Assembly: GCA_000404785.1 (NCBI GenBank)
Contig: ASNI01000023.1
Coordinates: 1-14,353, forward strand
Direction of reading: 5' to 3'
Origin: Cloacimonetes bacterium SCGC AAA252-N17
GTDB lineage: Bacteria > Cloacimonadota > Cloacimonadia > JGIOTU-2
Length of the DNA: 14,353 nucleotides
The notes under the pieces were generated by a model. The model searched no databases, was not told the origin of the DNA, and saw only the letters and a list, made by a program, of their open reading frames with translations. The position numbers and the translations under genes are program-made. This document shows, piece by piece, positions 1 to 7,381 of this stretch. Numbering within the stretch: position 1 is the stretch's first letter; each line of letters opens with the position of its first letter.

Positions 1-28
1 TCATTCTTTAATCTCTTATACTTCTTCA

Positions 29-72
29 TTATTGCAACAAACTTATCCTTTTTTGTAAGTTTGTTGCAATAA
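29..72. repeat. 17-bp perfect inverted repeat, AT-rich
   Basis: The arms are at 29-45 and 56-72 (core ATTGCAACAAACTTA and its exact complement) around a 10-base T-rich loop. Neither strand has a T-tract after the stem, so it does not look like a Rho-independent terminator. It could be a protein-binding palindrome, an element end or an RNA hairpin from a gene outside the window. Nothing else can be supported in positions 1-134. Confidence 0.6.
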
Positions 73-134
73 AAACTTGAACCTAAGTTTTATTAGAAAT
101 TAGAAATTTGTTATTTGATGTTATTCTTAAAGTA

Positions 135-195
135 TCATAGACCACTCCATGAAACTCATCTTTGAGGTGTCATGGACCACTCCATGAAACTCATC
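135..195. repeat. 35-bp-period tandem repeat of a TCATGGA/TCCATGA hairpin
   Basis: Two units start at 135 and 170. Each contains TCATRGA-CCAC-TCCATGA followed by AACTCATC. The unit at 170-187 is a perfect 7-bp stem with a CCAC loop; the one at 135-152 has one mismatch. A third hairpin of the same kind, extended to a 10-bp stem with one G-T pair, lies at 400-423. A relative appears at 12681-12700, at the other end of the window. Confidence 0.7.
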
Positions 196-217
196 AGTCA
201 GGGAATGGTCCCTGACT
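196..217. repeat. AGTCAGGGA-ATGG-TCCCTGACT hairpin, copy 1
   Basis: A perfect 9-bp stem with an ATGG tetraloop, sitting downstream of the duplicated terminator. The copy at 429-450 is identical. It shares the frame GTCAnGGA, four bases, TCCnTGAC with the hairpin at 12681-12700, so these probably belong to one dispersed hairpin family. Confidence 0.7.
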
Positions 218-226
218 GCTCAGATC

Positions 227-253
227 AAAAAAAGGGATGCATCGCTGCACCCC
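227..253 (-). terminator. Duplicated Rho-independent terminator
   Basis: On the minus strand this reads GGGGTGCA, a GCGA (GNRA-type) tetraloop, TGCATCCC, then seven Ts. It is the tandem copy of the terminator at 460-486. It now lies 3' of the truncated gene-end copy and acts, if at all, as a second stop for transcripts that read through the first. Confidence 0.75.
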
Positions 254-281
254 CTTGTATAGATTAATCGAAATTACAATC

Positions 282-391
282 TTAGAATTTCTGCGTGAGT
301 TTGAGAATTCCTCTCATCTGATTATAATCCTTTGCTTCATCGTCCAGATCGTGATAGACCATATAGGCAAGTTCAAGGGAAAGAAACGTAT
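282..391 (-). pseudogene. Duplicated 3' fragment of the beta-barrel gene
   Basis: This 110-bp fragment encodes the last ~36 residues of the neighbouring barrel protein in frame, including MVYHDLDDEAKDYNQ, the terminal LTQKF and the stop codon. It has no start codon and no upstream sequence of that gene: at 391 it joins the next copy of the duplicated unit. It is a by-product of the 232-bp tandem duplication and not an independent gene. The near-perfect match to 514-623 suggests a recent event or ongoing homogenisation. Confidence 0.9.
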
Positions 392-428
392 TCTTTGAGG
401 TGTCGTGGACCACTCCATGACACACATC

Positions 429-450
429 AGTCAGGGAATGGTCCCTGACT
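429..450. repeat. AGTCAGGGA-ATGG-TCCCTGACT hairpin, copy 2
   Basis: Identical to the hairpin at 196-217: a 9-bp perfect stem with an ATGG loop. It lies 10 bases beyond the T-tract of the barrel gene's terminator on the minus strand. Confidence 0.7.
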
Positions 451-459
451 TCACAGATC

Positions 460-486
460 AAAAAAAGGGATGCATCGCTGCACCCC
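460..486 (-). terminator. Rho-independent terminator of the barrel operon
   Basis: Reading the minus strand: GGGGTGCA stem (one G-T pair), GCGA loop, TGCATCCC, then TTTTTTT. It starts 27 bases after the stop codon of the 803-codon gene. The GNRA-type tetraloop and seven-base U-tract make it a strong intrinsic terminator for the three-gene minus-strand operon. Confidence 0.85.
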
Positions 487-513
487 TTGTATAGATTAAT
501 CGAAATTACAATC

Positions 514-2925
514 TTAGAATTTCTGCGTTAGTTTGAGAATTCCTCTCATCTGATTATAATCCTTTGCTTCATCGTCCAGATCGTGATAGACCATATAGGC
601 AAGTTCAAGGGAAAGAAACGTATCAGATGGAAAGATATTGAACTGATTATGAATGCCGCAGGAAATATAGTGCTTCATGTATCTGGAGTCACCTGTTGAG
701 CGGGTCAGATTATACCCAACTGTTGTTCTGAACGAACCGTTTTTGTAAACATTCGGTCGGAATTCCTCTGTCAAGCCGAACGTAAAGTAATTGCTTTTAG
801 TTTCCGTGCTGTCATTAGGTGCATCTTTATCTTTACGAGAAAGATATCCGGCATTGAAACGTGTGGACATAGGGATTTCTGTATAATCAACATTAACTCC
901 GAAGCGTATATTGTTTGCTTTATAATTATAACTCTCGTATTCCCTATCAGCAGTATTGGTGTAGGAATAGCTCAATATGAAACGAGTATCCGTTGGTGAG
1001 AAGATAGGGATTGGACGCTTATAGGAACTGGACACAGTCACAATATTATTCAGGCGGTCAATCGGTGAATAAAGTGTGGCATCAGATATTTCATTAGTAA
1101 TATTTGTCTGCTGGAAATTCATAGACATATTCGGCAGATCCTGATAGGGATAATATCCTGCATTCAAAAGAAATCCTTTTGTATAAGTTGTGGAACCTTT
1201 TGTATTCCGAATATTATCATTATAGGCATGATACCCGAGTCCAAACGTGAGCTGGTTATTAAGGAGTGTGACATTATCCATAATATTGAAACCTGCTTTA
1301 TCTTTTTGCATATAAGGGTTCGCAAGCGAATTGAAGCTTCCTCCAACATATGAATATTTGATATTCAGCAGATTATTCTTGAAAAATGCACGAAGATATC
1401 CTTCAGCAGCAACATTCGAGAGTGATAATTTGTAGGGTTCAACGTGTTGATTGATAACGAAAATATTCTCAATACTTTCCGGATCAAAGGGTAGATCAAT
1501 ATTCAGTGAATCCAGTTCATCTTTAGTCAATACTCCCGGAGCGATGTTGTTGTTCAGCAAACTTGCAGATATTTCCCAGCCGAATTGCAGTCTGCTTTTA
1601 AGAAGTGACAATCTGCTGTCCAAACCAACTACAATATTATCTTTCGGATTTTGGGCATATTCTTCAGAATTCATATCATCTTTGGCTTTCAGAGCATTCA
1701 ATCCAACATAGAAATTTCTCTCGTTTCCAAACTGCATACGCACGCCAAGTGCATTGCGATTGTAATACCCGCTTGTAAAGGATGTATCAACAACCGTATC
1801 GATTGTATCAACATCCATAGTTCCTTTTATATGACGCTGGATCTGCCCATAGAAGGAACTAAGCTTGAAGAATCCAAACTGCAGATCTCCACCCACTCCG
1901 CGAACATTCTTTCCTGCGATCGTTGTATTTGAGAACACCTGACTGTGGTCACCGAGAAATAGATTGAAATGCGGAATATAGAAATCCAGGGAATATCGGT
2001 TGTAGGGCTGGCGTGTGCTCCGCTCCTCAGAAGAAATATATACTTTACCCTTATAGCGGAACCAGTCCTTACCACCCCATAAACGAAGGCGTCCAATGCT
2101 CCTGAATTCATCATCTGTATCATAATAATATGAGCCGCTGTCAGCATCATTGATAGTGAGCCGGGAATCAATAAGAAGATCGCCATTCACAGATACAGGT
2201 AATTTCTGAACTCTGGGTACTTTCTGAACCTGCACGACCCAATTTTTCTGCTTGAATACGGAACCTTCCTCATTATAAATAATTATCTCGATCTTATGTG
2301 CAGTTGGTTTGACGGAAGCCGGCTTGAATACAAGAATATTGCCGGTTATCGTTGCCTGTGAAGTCACATCTTTTCCATCAAAAAAGAGCTTGATCGTTTT
2401 GCCTTCCAGTTGATCTTCAAGCGTAAAATAGGATATTGCGACCATGAAGTCGTCATCCTGATAATTATATTCCTGATCAGGACTGAGTATCTGGAAAGAA
2501 GTATCCGCTTTTTTCTGTTTTCCAGCAGGTCGTTTCAGAGGAACATAATATGGATTATTGATAGGGTCGATACCGGGAATCGTCTGCTCGAGCATATCCT
2601 TTTTAATTATGCGGAAATAGAAAGAGATGGGCTGATCAATAAAACTGCCGGGAATAGTGGCATCATAATATGGATTCATTCCCACGCCCGGATCCATGAG
2701 CACCTGCACATAATCCAGATTTGCTTTTTTATAAAAGAGATAAACCTCTTCAATATTATCCTCGCCACCGATGATGTCCAACCGCAGATAAAGAGGTTTC
2801 ATATACTGCACAAATTCCGGAGGTATGAAATCAGTCTCAACGGTCTCTGCAACGAGCATTGTCGTACATAACAAGAGAATTAAAACCGCTGCTGCTATTG
2901 ATTTCTTCATCAGGTTCTCGTTCAT
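514..2925 (-). CDS. Putative outer-membrane beta-barrel protein, 803 aa
   Basis: I do not recognise a named family. What is visible is a signal peptide (AAAVLILLLCTTMLVAE) and an N-terminal region to about residue 240 that reads like one or two Ig-like beta domains. After that come some 550 residues of alternating polar/hydrophobic strands rich in Tyr, Asn and Arg with short turns, ending in ILKLTQKF. A terminal Phe on an amphipathic strand is the usual recognition signal for outer-membrane barrels assembled by BamA. The start at 2925 overlaps the FecR-domain gene by four bases (ATGA), so translation is probably coupled. An internal Met at codon 6 (2908-2910) has a GAGAA 6-7 bases upstream, gives a tidier signal peptide and may be the true start. 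It is the last gene of the operon, followed by a terminator at 460-486. The barrel assignment is inference from sequence texture and the C-terminus. Confidence 0.72.
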   Translation of the reverse strand: MNENLMKKSIAAAVLILLLCTTMLVAETVETDFIPPEFVQYMKPLYLRLDIIGGEDNIEEVYLFYKKANLDYVQVLMDPGVGMNPYYDATIPGSFIDQPISFYFRIIKKDMLEQTIPGIDPINNPYYVPLKRPAGKQKKADTSFQILSPDQEYNYQDDDFMVAISYFTLEDQLEGKTIKLFFDGKDVTSQATITGNILVFKPASVKPTAHKIEIIIYNEEGSVFKQKNWVVQVQKVPRVQKLPVSVNGDLLIDSRLTINDADSGSYYYDTDDEFRSIGRLRLWGGKDWFRYKGKVYISSEERSTRQPYNRYSLDFYIPHFNLFLGDHSQVFSNTTIAGKNVRGVGGDLQFGFFKLSSFYGQIQRHIKGTMDVDTIDTVVDTSFTSGYYNRNALGVRMQFGNERNFYVGLNALKAKDDMNSEEYAQNPKDNIVVGLDSRLSLLKSRLQFGWEISASLLNNNIAPGVLTKDELDSLNIDLPFDPESIENIFVINQHVEPYKLSLSNVAAEGYLRAFFKNNLLNIKYSYVGGSFNSLANPYMQKDKAGFNIMDNVTLLNNQLTFGLGYHAYNDNIRNTKGSTTYTKGFLLNAGYYPYQDLPNMSMNFQQTNITNEISDATLYSPIDRLNNIVTVSSSYKRPIPIFSPTDTRFILSYSYTNTADREYESYNYKANNIRFGVNVDYTEIPMSTRFNAGYLSRKDKDAPNDSTETKSNYFTFGLTEEFRPNVYKNGSFRTTVGYNLTRSTGDSRYMKHYISCGIHNQFNIFPSDTFLSLELAYMVYHDLDDEAKDYNQMRGILKLTQKF

Positions 2926-3596
2926 TTATAGAATATTTTCATGGTTTTAATTTGTCCGGAGTTGTCTTTAAATTCGATCTCCATCACATTTGTATCGACT
3001 TCGGATTCGATCTCTTCCTTCACTTCCTCTCTTACCTCACCCTTTTTGGTTTCTCGGCTTGAAGGGGCGGATTCTTTTGTCGCAATACCGGTTTCACCCT
3101 CATCCACTTCTACAGTGCCCAAATCGGATTTCAGCTCAACAACACCTTCAAAGGTGAAAAGCCATGTATCTCCGTTTTCTTTCACTTCAGTCAGAAAGTC
3201 CGTGCCCTTCACTGCTGCTACAGCGGTTGGCGTTTCGATCTCATAGCTTCCTTTTTCTTTGGAAACTTTTGACCAGAGTTCACCTACTTCAAGATAGAGA
3301 TTTTTATCAAGGCGGTTCTCTTCCTTTTTCGTATTAATGGTAAGAATGGAGTTGGCGAAAAGCTTTATAATAGCGCCTCCATCCACGAAACGGATCGCTG
3401 CAAGTGAAGCTTCTTTGGAAATGATCTCATCTCCGCTGTACAATATTTCTCCATCTGAAATATTCTTGGTCTCGTCCTGTCTGTGAAGTTCGATCACACC
3501 ACTGCTTTTCAGGACAACTGCAGAAGGTGTCATATCGGCACAGAGAAAACTGAGAATTAAAATTTGGATTATTGCAAGTATAATTATTTTTTTCAT
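2922..3596 (-). CDS. FecR-domain secreted protein, 224 aa
   Basis: The signal peptide MKKIIILAIIQILILSFLCA is followed by a FecR-type domain at about residues 25-150. It shows the family's signature phrases: a 'G.ILYSGDEI.S...S.A.IRF.DGG..IKL..NS.L.I' stretch, then the 'YEIETPTAVAAVKGTDF' segment typical of FecR repeats. The tail from about 170 is highly charged (ETKKGEVREEVKEEIESEV) and ends in a short beta-like segment. Classical FecR proteins signal from an outer-membrane receptor to an ECF sigma factor, but no sigma factor is present and there is no transmembrane anchor after the domain. A structural or surface role next to the barrel protein is more likely. The ribosome binding site AGGAGG lies 6 bases before the ATG. 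It is 13 bp after the 365-codon gene and overlaps the next gene by ATGA. Confidence 0.87.
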   Translation of the reverse strand: MKKIIILAIIQILILSFLCADMTPSAVVLKSSGVIELHRQDETKNISDGEILYSGDEIISKEASLAAIRFVDGGAIIKLFANSILTINTKKEENRLDKNLYLEVGELWSKVSKEKGSYEIETPTAVAAVKGTDFLTEVKENGDTWLFTFEGVVELKSDLGTVEVDEGETGIATKESAPSSRETKKGEVREEVKEEIESEVDTNVMEIEFKDNSGQIKTMKIFYK

Positions 3597-3609
3597 AGTG
3601 TCCTCCTGC

Positions 3610-4707
3610 CTACTCGATCACAATGGATTCGATAACGTAATCACCATTGAACAGACCGGTAAGAAATTCGCTGATATTATCTACAGTAATAAGCACGCCG
3701 TTGACATACACCTGCCCTGTAGGAGTGTAATTTCCAAGCTGTCCCGGATCCAGCAAACCCATAGCAGCAAGATTGATTATAAGATTTTCCACATTGGGAT
3801 CTCCGCCGCCATTGCCGGATGCCTGGAATTTGAATCCAAAGTATTCGCTGCTTACCTCTTCGTTACCAAGGGTTGAAGTAAATTCTCCAAGCACATTCCA
3901 TGCATAAATATACTGATCTTTTAGTTCCGGCAGTGAAGATCCATATTGATAATACTGCTGGGAAAGGTCTTCAAGCACAATAAGGGGATCAGGCATATCA
4001 TCAATGATCACATTTTGATAAACACCAGGGTCAAGCTCCCAGATCGTCAGGGTGTACCTCGTAGCAGAGGATTGCCATGCAAAGGTTGGAGTATTATCGC
4101 TCAGGGGAAGCATGAGACCAACAGACTGTCCAGACGATACTTCAGTACCCGGAGCTAGAAGATTCACCTGCATGTCATTGTAAATGAACATGGTTGCTGA
4201 ACTGTGAATGATCTCGACCATTTGCAGATCGTAGAGATAAAAAGTAAATGTGTAAGTGCCGCTTGGTAAAAAACCGTTCGCCATAACAAAATCCTCAAAA
4301 TCAGGAATGTTGTCCAGCACATCGTCCCATGAACCTTCGATCTTCACGCTGTTATTGATAATATCACGATTGGTCAGCGCATAGTTCTGCAAAGGTGCAA
4401 ACGCAAGGTAATGACTTTCGGTATTTCCCGGAATGCCATCATAGGTTCTTATCAAGCCATCCGCTTCCGAGAGTAGCTCTCCATATCCCGGTGTATATAA
4501 TGACATTGCCAGCTTGCATTCCAGATCTCCGCCCGATGTGTTCAGTATATCGAGGGTGAAGATAATTGGCTGTCCTGCCGGGTCGTCCTTATCAAATGCA
4601 GATGGATAGACAATATCAAAGTCGTACACGTCGAGATGTACTGTGACCTGCCCGTACAGCATACCCGAAAAACACATGATCGTAAAAAAAAGCAATAGTT
4701 TTTTCAT
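3610..4707 (-). CDS. Secreted Ig-like repeat protein of unknown function, 365 aa
   Basis: This is the first gene of the minus-strand operon. The signal peptide MKKLLLFFTIMCFSGMLYG precedes mature QVTVHL. Residues ~20-175 look like an Ig-like domain with a 'LPSGTYTFTFYLYD' strand. Residues ~180-300 form a second one with 'LLAPGTEV' and 'TPTFAWQSSATRYTLTIWE', a pattern common in surface beta-sandwich domains of FCB bacteria. A Gly-rich linker (GNGGGDPN) leads to a short C-terminal region that ends FNGDYVIESIVIE. There is no catalytic motif and no T9SS sorting domain. The ribosome binding site TAGGAGG sits 6 bases upstream of the ATG. Its place ahead of a FecR-domain gene and a barrel gene suggests a cell-envelope assembly, but the function is unknown. 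Confidence 0.85.
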   Translation of the reverse strand: MKKLLLFFTIMCFSGMLYGQVTVHLDVYDFDIVYPSAFDKDDPAGQPIIFTLDILNTSGGDLECKLAMSLYTPGYGELLSEADGLIRTYDGIPGNTESHYLAFAPLQNYALTNRDIINNSVKIEGSWDDVLDNIPDFEDFVMANGFLPSGTYTFTFYLYDLQMVEIIHSSATMFIYNDMQVNLLAPGTEVSSGQSVGLMLPLSDNTPTFAWQSSATRYTLTIWELDPGVYQNVIIDDMPDPLIVLEDLSQQYYQYGSSLPELKDQYIYAWNVLGEFTSTLGNEEVSSEYFGFKFQASGNGGGDPNVENLIINLAAMGLLDPGQLGNYTPTGQVYVNGVLITVDNISEFLTGLFNGDYVIESIVIE

Positions 4708-4782
4708 GAAATACCTCCTAAAGGTTTTTGTGAAATATTTATTACATTCTTCTTCATATTATTCACCATTTACATAACAATT

Positions 4783-4813
4783 TTTATAATTTTTTAACAT
4801 ATTATTTTGTCAA
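4783..4813 (-). promoter_or_regulatory. Predicted promoter of the minus-strand operon
   Basis: The minus strand has TTGACA (4808-4813), 19 bases, then TATAAA (4783-4788), leaving a ~70-base leader before the ATG at 4707. The 19-bp spacer is the same as in the two plus-strand promoters at 4837 and 7206, which makes the assignment more credible than the boxes alone. Confidence 0.5.
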
Positions 4814-4824
4814 GTATAACAAAA

Positions 4825-5012
4825 AATAAAAAAAATTTGACAAAGAAATTAGTCATTACATTAAATAAGCTATATATGAATAAGATAAATAATAGTGGGT
4901 CGTAAAAAATATGTTAACCAAAAAAATTAAAGGAAAAAAAGGAGAAAAAATGAAAAAATTAATACTATTTGTTTCATTTGTTTTCATTACTTCGCTTTGT
5001 TTTGGGCAAAAC
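4825..5012 (+). repeat. Promoter-leader-signal-peptide cassette, copy 1
   Basis: From the A-rich stretch before TTGACA to the end of the signal peptide, this region is similar to 7194-7381. The -35 box, ATGTTAAC, AAAAAAATTAAAG, AAGGAGAAAAAATG and the signal-peptide codons (ending SLCFGQN) all recur. The spacing from TTGACA to the ATG is 113 bases in both. Similarity stops where the mature proteins begin. Confidence 0.8.
4837..4867 (+). promoter_or_regulatory. Predicted promoter of gene A
   Basis: TTGACA (4837-4842), a 19-base spacer, then TAAATA (4862-4867), 88 bases before the ATG at 4950. The arrangement is repeated at identical distances upstream of gene B. It is back-to-back with the minus-strand promoter, with 23 A-rich bases between the two -35 boxes. 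Confidence 0.5.
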
Positions 5013-7091
5013 GCGTGGATTAATGAACTTCATTATGATAATGACGGCGGAGACGTTGGAGAATTTGTTGAAGTGGTAATTGAAAATCCCGGCTCTTACT
5101 CACTAATTGATTTTACAGTTAGTCTTTATAACGGTAGTAGTAGTAGTGGTGCAGTTTATGGATCTGAAACTCTAGACAATTGCACAGTTGGAAATACAAG
5201 CGGCAATTATACTTTTTACACTTGGCCACATGCTGGTATTCAAAATGGTGCCCCAGATGGTTTATCATTAGATTATCAAGGAACACTAATCTCAGGGCAA
5301 TTCTTAAGTTATGAAGGAACATTTACTGCCACTGATGGACCTGCAATTGGTGTTTTATCTACTGACATTGGGGTTTTTGAACCTGGCACAACTCCAATAG
5401 GTGAATCTCTTCAATTATCAGGTACTGGGACTGGATACACGGGCTTTACATGGCAAGATCCAGCAGCAGAAACACCGGGAGCTTTGAATAATAGTCAAAC
5501 CTTTGGTTCGGGACCTGCACCTCTTGCAATTTCTAACGTCGCAAGACAATATACTGTCCCAACTGCTGCCCAGACCTGTTATGTATCTTGTGATATCACT
5601 GGAGGAACATCTCCATATACTGCTTTGATTAAATACAGTGTTGACGGTGTTGCTCAAAGTGATATTTCTATGGGCGATGTCGGTGGTGATTCCTATTCTG
5701 GCACAATACCGGCTCAATCTGATGGGGCAAGAGTTGAATATTATATTGATGTAACTGATGATGCAAAGGCAAATGTCACAAGTTCTACTTATGGCCTTTT
5801 CTGGGGCACAAGCCCAATTTCAAATGCTAGTGGTGATATTCGTGAAGTAGATGGATCAGGTGTTTTAGCGTATGATGGTTATTATGCTCGAATTACTGGT
5901 GTAGCAACTGTTGCTAGCGGTATTTATAGCACTTCAAATTTAGATGTTTATCTTCAGGATTCTTTTGGTGGTATAAATCTATTTAAATATGGTATAGTCT
6001 CAATAACTGCAGGAAATAGTTATACTGCATTTGGTGTTATAGATCAATATAACGGAAAGGCAGAAATAGTTCCTGATGATGCTTCTACGGATATTACTGA
6101 TAATGGCGCTGGTACAATGCCTTCACCTGCAATCATAACAATTGCTCAATTTCTCTCAAATCCAGAATATTATGAAGGAATGTTAATTGGAATTCAACAT
6201 GTTTCTAATACTGGATTAGGAGATCCCTGGCCTGCATCAGGTTCTAATGCAGATGTTGAAATCACTGATGATGGTGGCACATCAAAAATGATTTTAAGAG
6301 TAGATAAAGATACAGATCTTGACGAAAATACTGAACCAACCTGGCCAAAAGATGTTGTTGGTATTGCTTCTCAATATGATTATTCATCTCCATATGATTC
6401 AGGTTATCAAATTATTCCAAGAGCGTTTTCTGATATTTGGGATGACGGCACCCTTCCTGTCGAACTCTCATCATTCACCGCAGAATATACTATCAACCAA
6501 GCTGGACAGGGATATGTTTCAGTCAACTGGGCAACTGCTTCAGAAACAGATGTGATCGGATTCAATATCTATCGTTCATTAGAAGATAATCTTGCTGAAG
6601 CTGAACAAGTAAATTTCTCATTGATCTCCGGGCATGGAACAACGACCCAGCCAAACGAATACTCTTTCACGGACGAATCTGCAGATGCAATATACACAAC
6701 CTATTATTACTGGCTTGAGTCAGTAAACTATGGTGGAACTACTGATATTTACGGTTCAATTCAATACGATCCGGTTGATGTTGATGGCGACGGACTGCTT
6801 AATACTGTTATACATTCCTTCCTTAATGATGTATTCCCGAATCCTGTTCAGGTTGGCGAGAACATTACATTCAAATTCATGATCGGTGGACTTGAAGGAA
6901 CAATGCGTTCTGTTTCTCTTAATATCTACAACATCAAAGGTGAGTTGGTCAAAGAAGTCATAAATGAAGACATGATGGTCGATGATGACTACACAGAAAC
7001 CTGGCGTGTGAACGATATGGCAAATGGCGTGTATTTCTATCAGCTCAAAACTGAAAATTACCAGGAAACAAAGAAACTGCTTATTCAATAA
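4950..7091 (+). CDS. Gene A: secreted LTD/OB-like protein with T9SS sorting domain, 713 aa
   Basis: Signal peptide MKKLILFVSFVFITSLCFG, then (in mature order) a lamin-tail-like domain at ~20-180, opening AWINELHYDNDGGDVGEFVEV and closing 'ETPGALNNSQTFG'. An Ig-like domain follows at ~185-280 with the 'VEYYIDVTDD' strand, then an OB-like domain at ~290-490. Next comes a linker domain starting GTLPVELSSFTAEYT, then a T9SS type-A/FlgD-like domain (VFPNPVQVGENITF ... NGVYFYQLKTENYQETKKLL). The last predicts export by T9SS and surface attachment or release. No catalytic residues are evident, so a binding or accessory role is inferred, possibly toward DNA, given nucleases C and D downstream. The ATG at 4950 is chosen over one at 4911: it has AAGGAG upstream, starts the signal peptide, and the paralogous leader of gene B has an in-frame stop. 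The part after ~6440 seems less AT-rich than the front, suggesting modular assembly. Confidence 0.85.
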   Translation: MKKLILFVSFVFITSLCFGQNAWINELHYDNDGGDVGEFVEVVIENPGSYSLIDFTVSLYNGSSSSGAVYGSETLDNCTVGNTSGNYTFYTWPHAGIQNGAPDGLSLDYQGTLISGQFLSYEGTFTATDGPAIGVLSTDIGVFEPGTTPIGESLQLSGTGTGYTGFTWQDPAAETPGALNNSQTFGSGPAPLAISNVARQYTVPTAAQTCYVSCDITGGTSPYTALIKYSVDGVAQSDISMGDVGGDSYSGTIPAQSDGARVEYYIDVTDDAKANVTSSTYGLFWGTSPISNASGDIREVDGSGVLAYDGYYARITGVATVASGIYSTSNLDVYLQDSFGGINLFKYGIVSITAGNSYTAFGVIDQYNGKAEIVPDDASTDITDNGAGTMPSPAIITIAQFLSNPEYYEGMLIGIQHVSNTGLGDPWPASGSNADVEITDDGGTSKMILRVDKDTDLDENTEPTWPKDVVGIASQYDYSSPYDSGYQIIPRAFSDIWDDGTLPVELSSFTAEYTINQAGQGYVSVNWATASETDVIGFNIYRSLEDNLAEAEQVNFSLISGHGTTTQPNEYSFTDESADAIYTTYYYWLESVNYGGTTDIYGSIQYDPVDVDGDGLLNTVIHSFLNDVFPNPVQVGENITFKFMIGGLEGTMRSVSLNIYNIKGELVKEVINEDMMVDDDYTETWRVNDMANGVYFYQLKTENYQETKKLLIQ

Positions 7092-7113
7092 AATAATTCG
7101 AATTAGCCCATTT

Positions 7114-7158
7114 AAAACCCTCTCCCCCGACAAGTCGGGGGAGAGGGTTTTTTTTACA
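7114..7158 (+). terminator. Rho-independent terminator of gene A
   Basis: A perfect 17-bp stem (7114-7130 with 7135-7151; core CCCTCTCCCCCGA) with a CAAG loop, running into a U-tract to 7155. It starts 22 bases after the stop codon. The core CCCGACAAGTCGGG resembles the CCCGATAAATCGGG palindrome at 12488, so the terminator may have been built from a dispersed repeat. Confidence 0.93.
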
Positions 7159-7193
7159 ATCAACTTCTCCCGAATTCCTTTTTTCATTCAATT

Positions 7194-7381
7194 TAAATAA
7201 AAAATTTGACAAAAAAAAATTTAATTCCTTTAAATACATAACGTAAATTTTTATGGAAAAAAATAATGTGCTATATAATATGTTAACTAAAAAAATTAAA
7301 GAATAAAAAGGAGAAAAAATGAAAAAGTTAGTAATATTTGTTTCGTTCATATTCATCGCTTCGCTTTGTTTTGGACAGAAT
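7194..7381 (+). repeat. Promoter-leader-signal-peptide cassette, copy 2
   Basis: The partner of 4825-5012. The leader contains ATGTTAACTAAAAAAATTAAAG as in copy 1, but here the frame is closed by TAA after eight codons. This shows that the upstream ATG is not the protein start in either copy. The rest of the 7092-7318 gap holds only the terminator and this leader. Confidence 0.8.
7206..7236 (+). promoter_or_regulatory. Predicted promoter of gene B
   Basis: TTGACA (7206-7211), 19 bases, TAAATA (7231-7236), 88 bases before the ATG. Box sequences, spacer and distance to the start all match the gene A promoter. Confidence 0.5.

Larger units (their letters stand above)
159..623. repeat. Tandem direct duplication, period 232/233 bp
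   Basis: Positions 159-391 and 392-623 are near-identical direct copies. Each contains, in order, a TCATGGA-type hairpin, an AGTCAGGGA/TCCCTGACT hairpin, the minus-strand terminator hairpin and the last ~110 bp of the beta-barrel gene. The copies differ by a 1-bp C-run indel and a few substitutions. One of these (CTC/CTA leucine) is synonymous in the coding part. Homology stops abruptly at 391 and 623 inside the gene. The right-hand copy is the working gene end. Confidence 0.92.

Noticed and set aside
135..450. CRISPR array
   Set aside because: The repeats come in two or three copies with unequal spacing, the 'spacers' are themselves duplicated, and no cas gene is present.
4911..4949. Upstream ATG adding 13 residues (MLTKKIKGKKGEK) to gene A
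   Set aside because: The same leader before gene B contains an in-frame TAA, and the ribosome binding site AAGGAG and signal peptide both point to 4950.
4995..5015. Lipobox in genes A and B (SLCFGQ)
   Set aside because: The positions before Cys (T-S-L and A-S-L) do not fit the L-[AS]-[GA]-C pattern; a signal peptidase I site before Gln fits better.
5133..5150. GTA microsatellite in gene A as a phase-variable tract
   Set aside because: The unit is a trinucleotide in frame (Ser-Ser-Ser-Ser), so slippage would only add or remove a Ser and not switch the gene.
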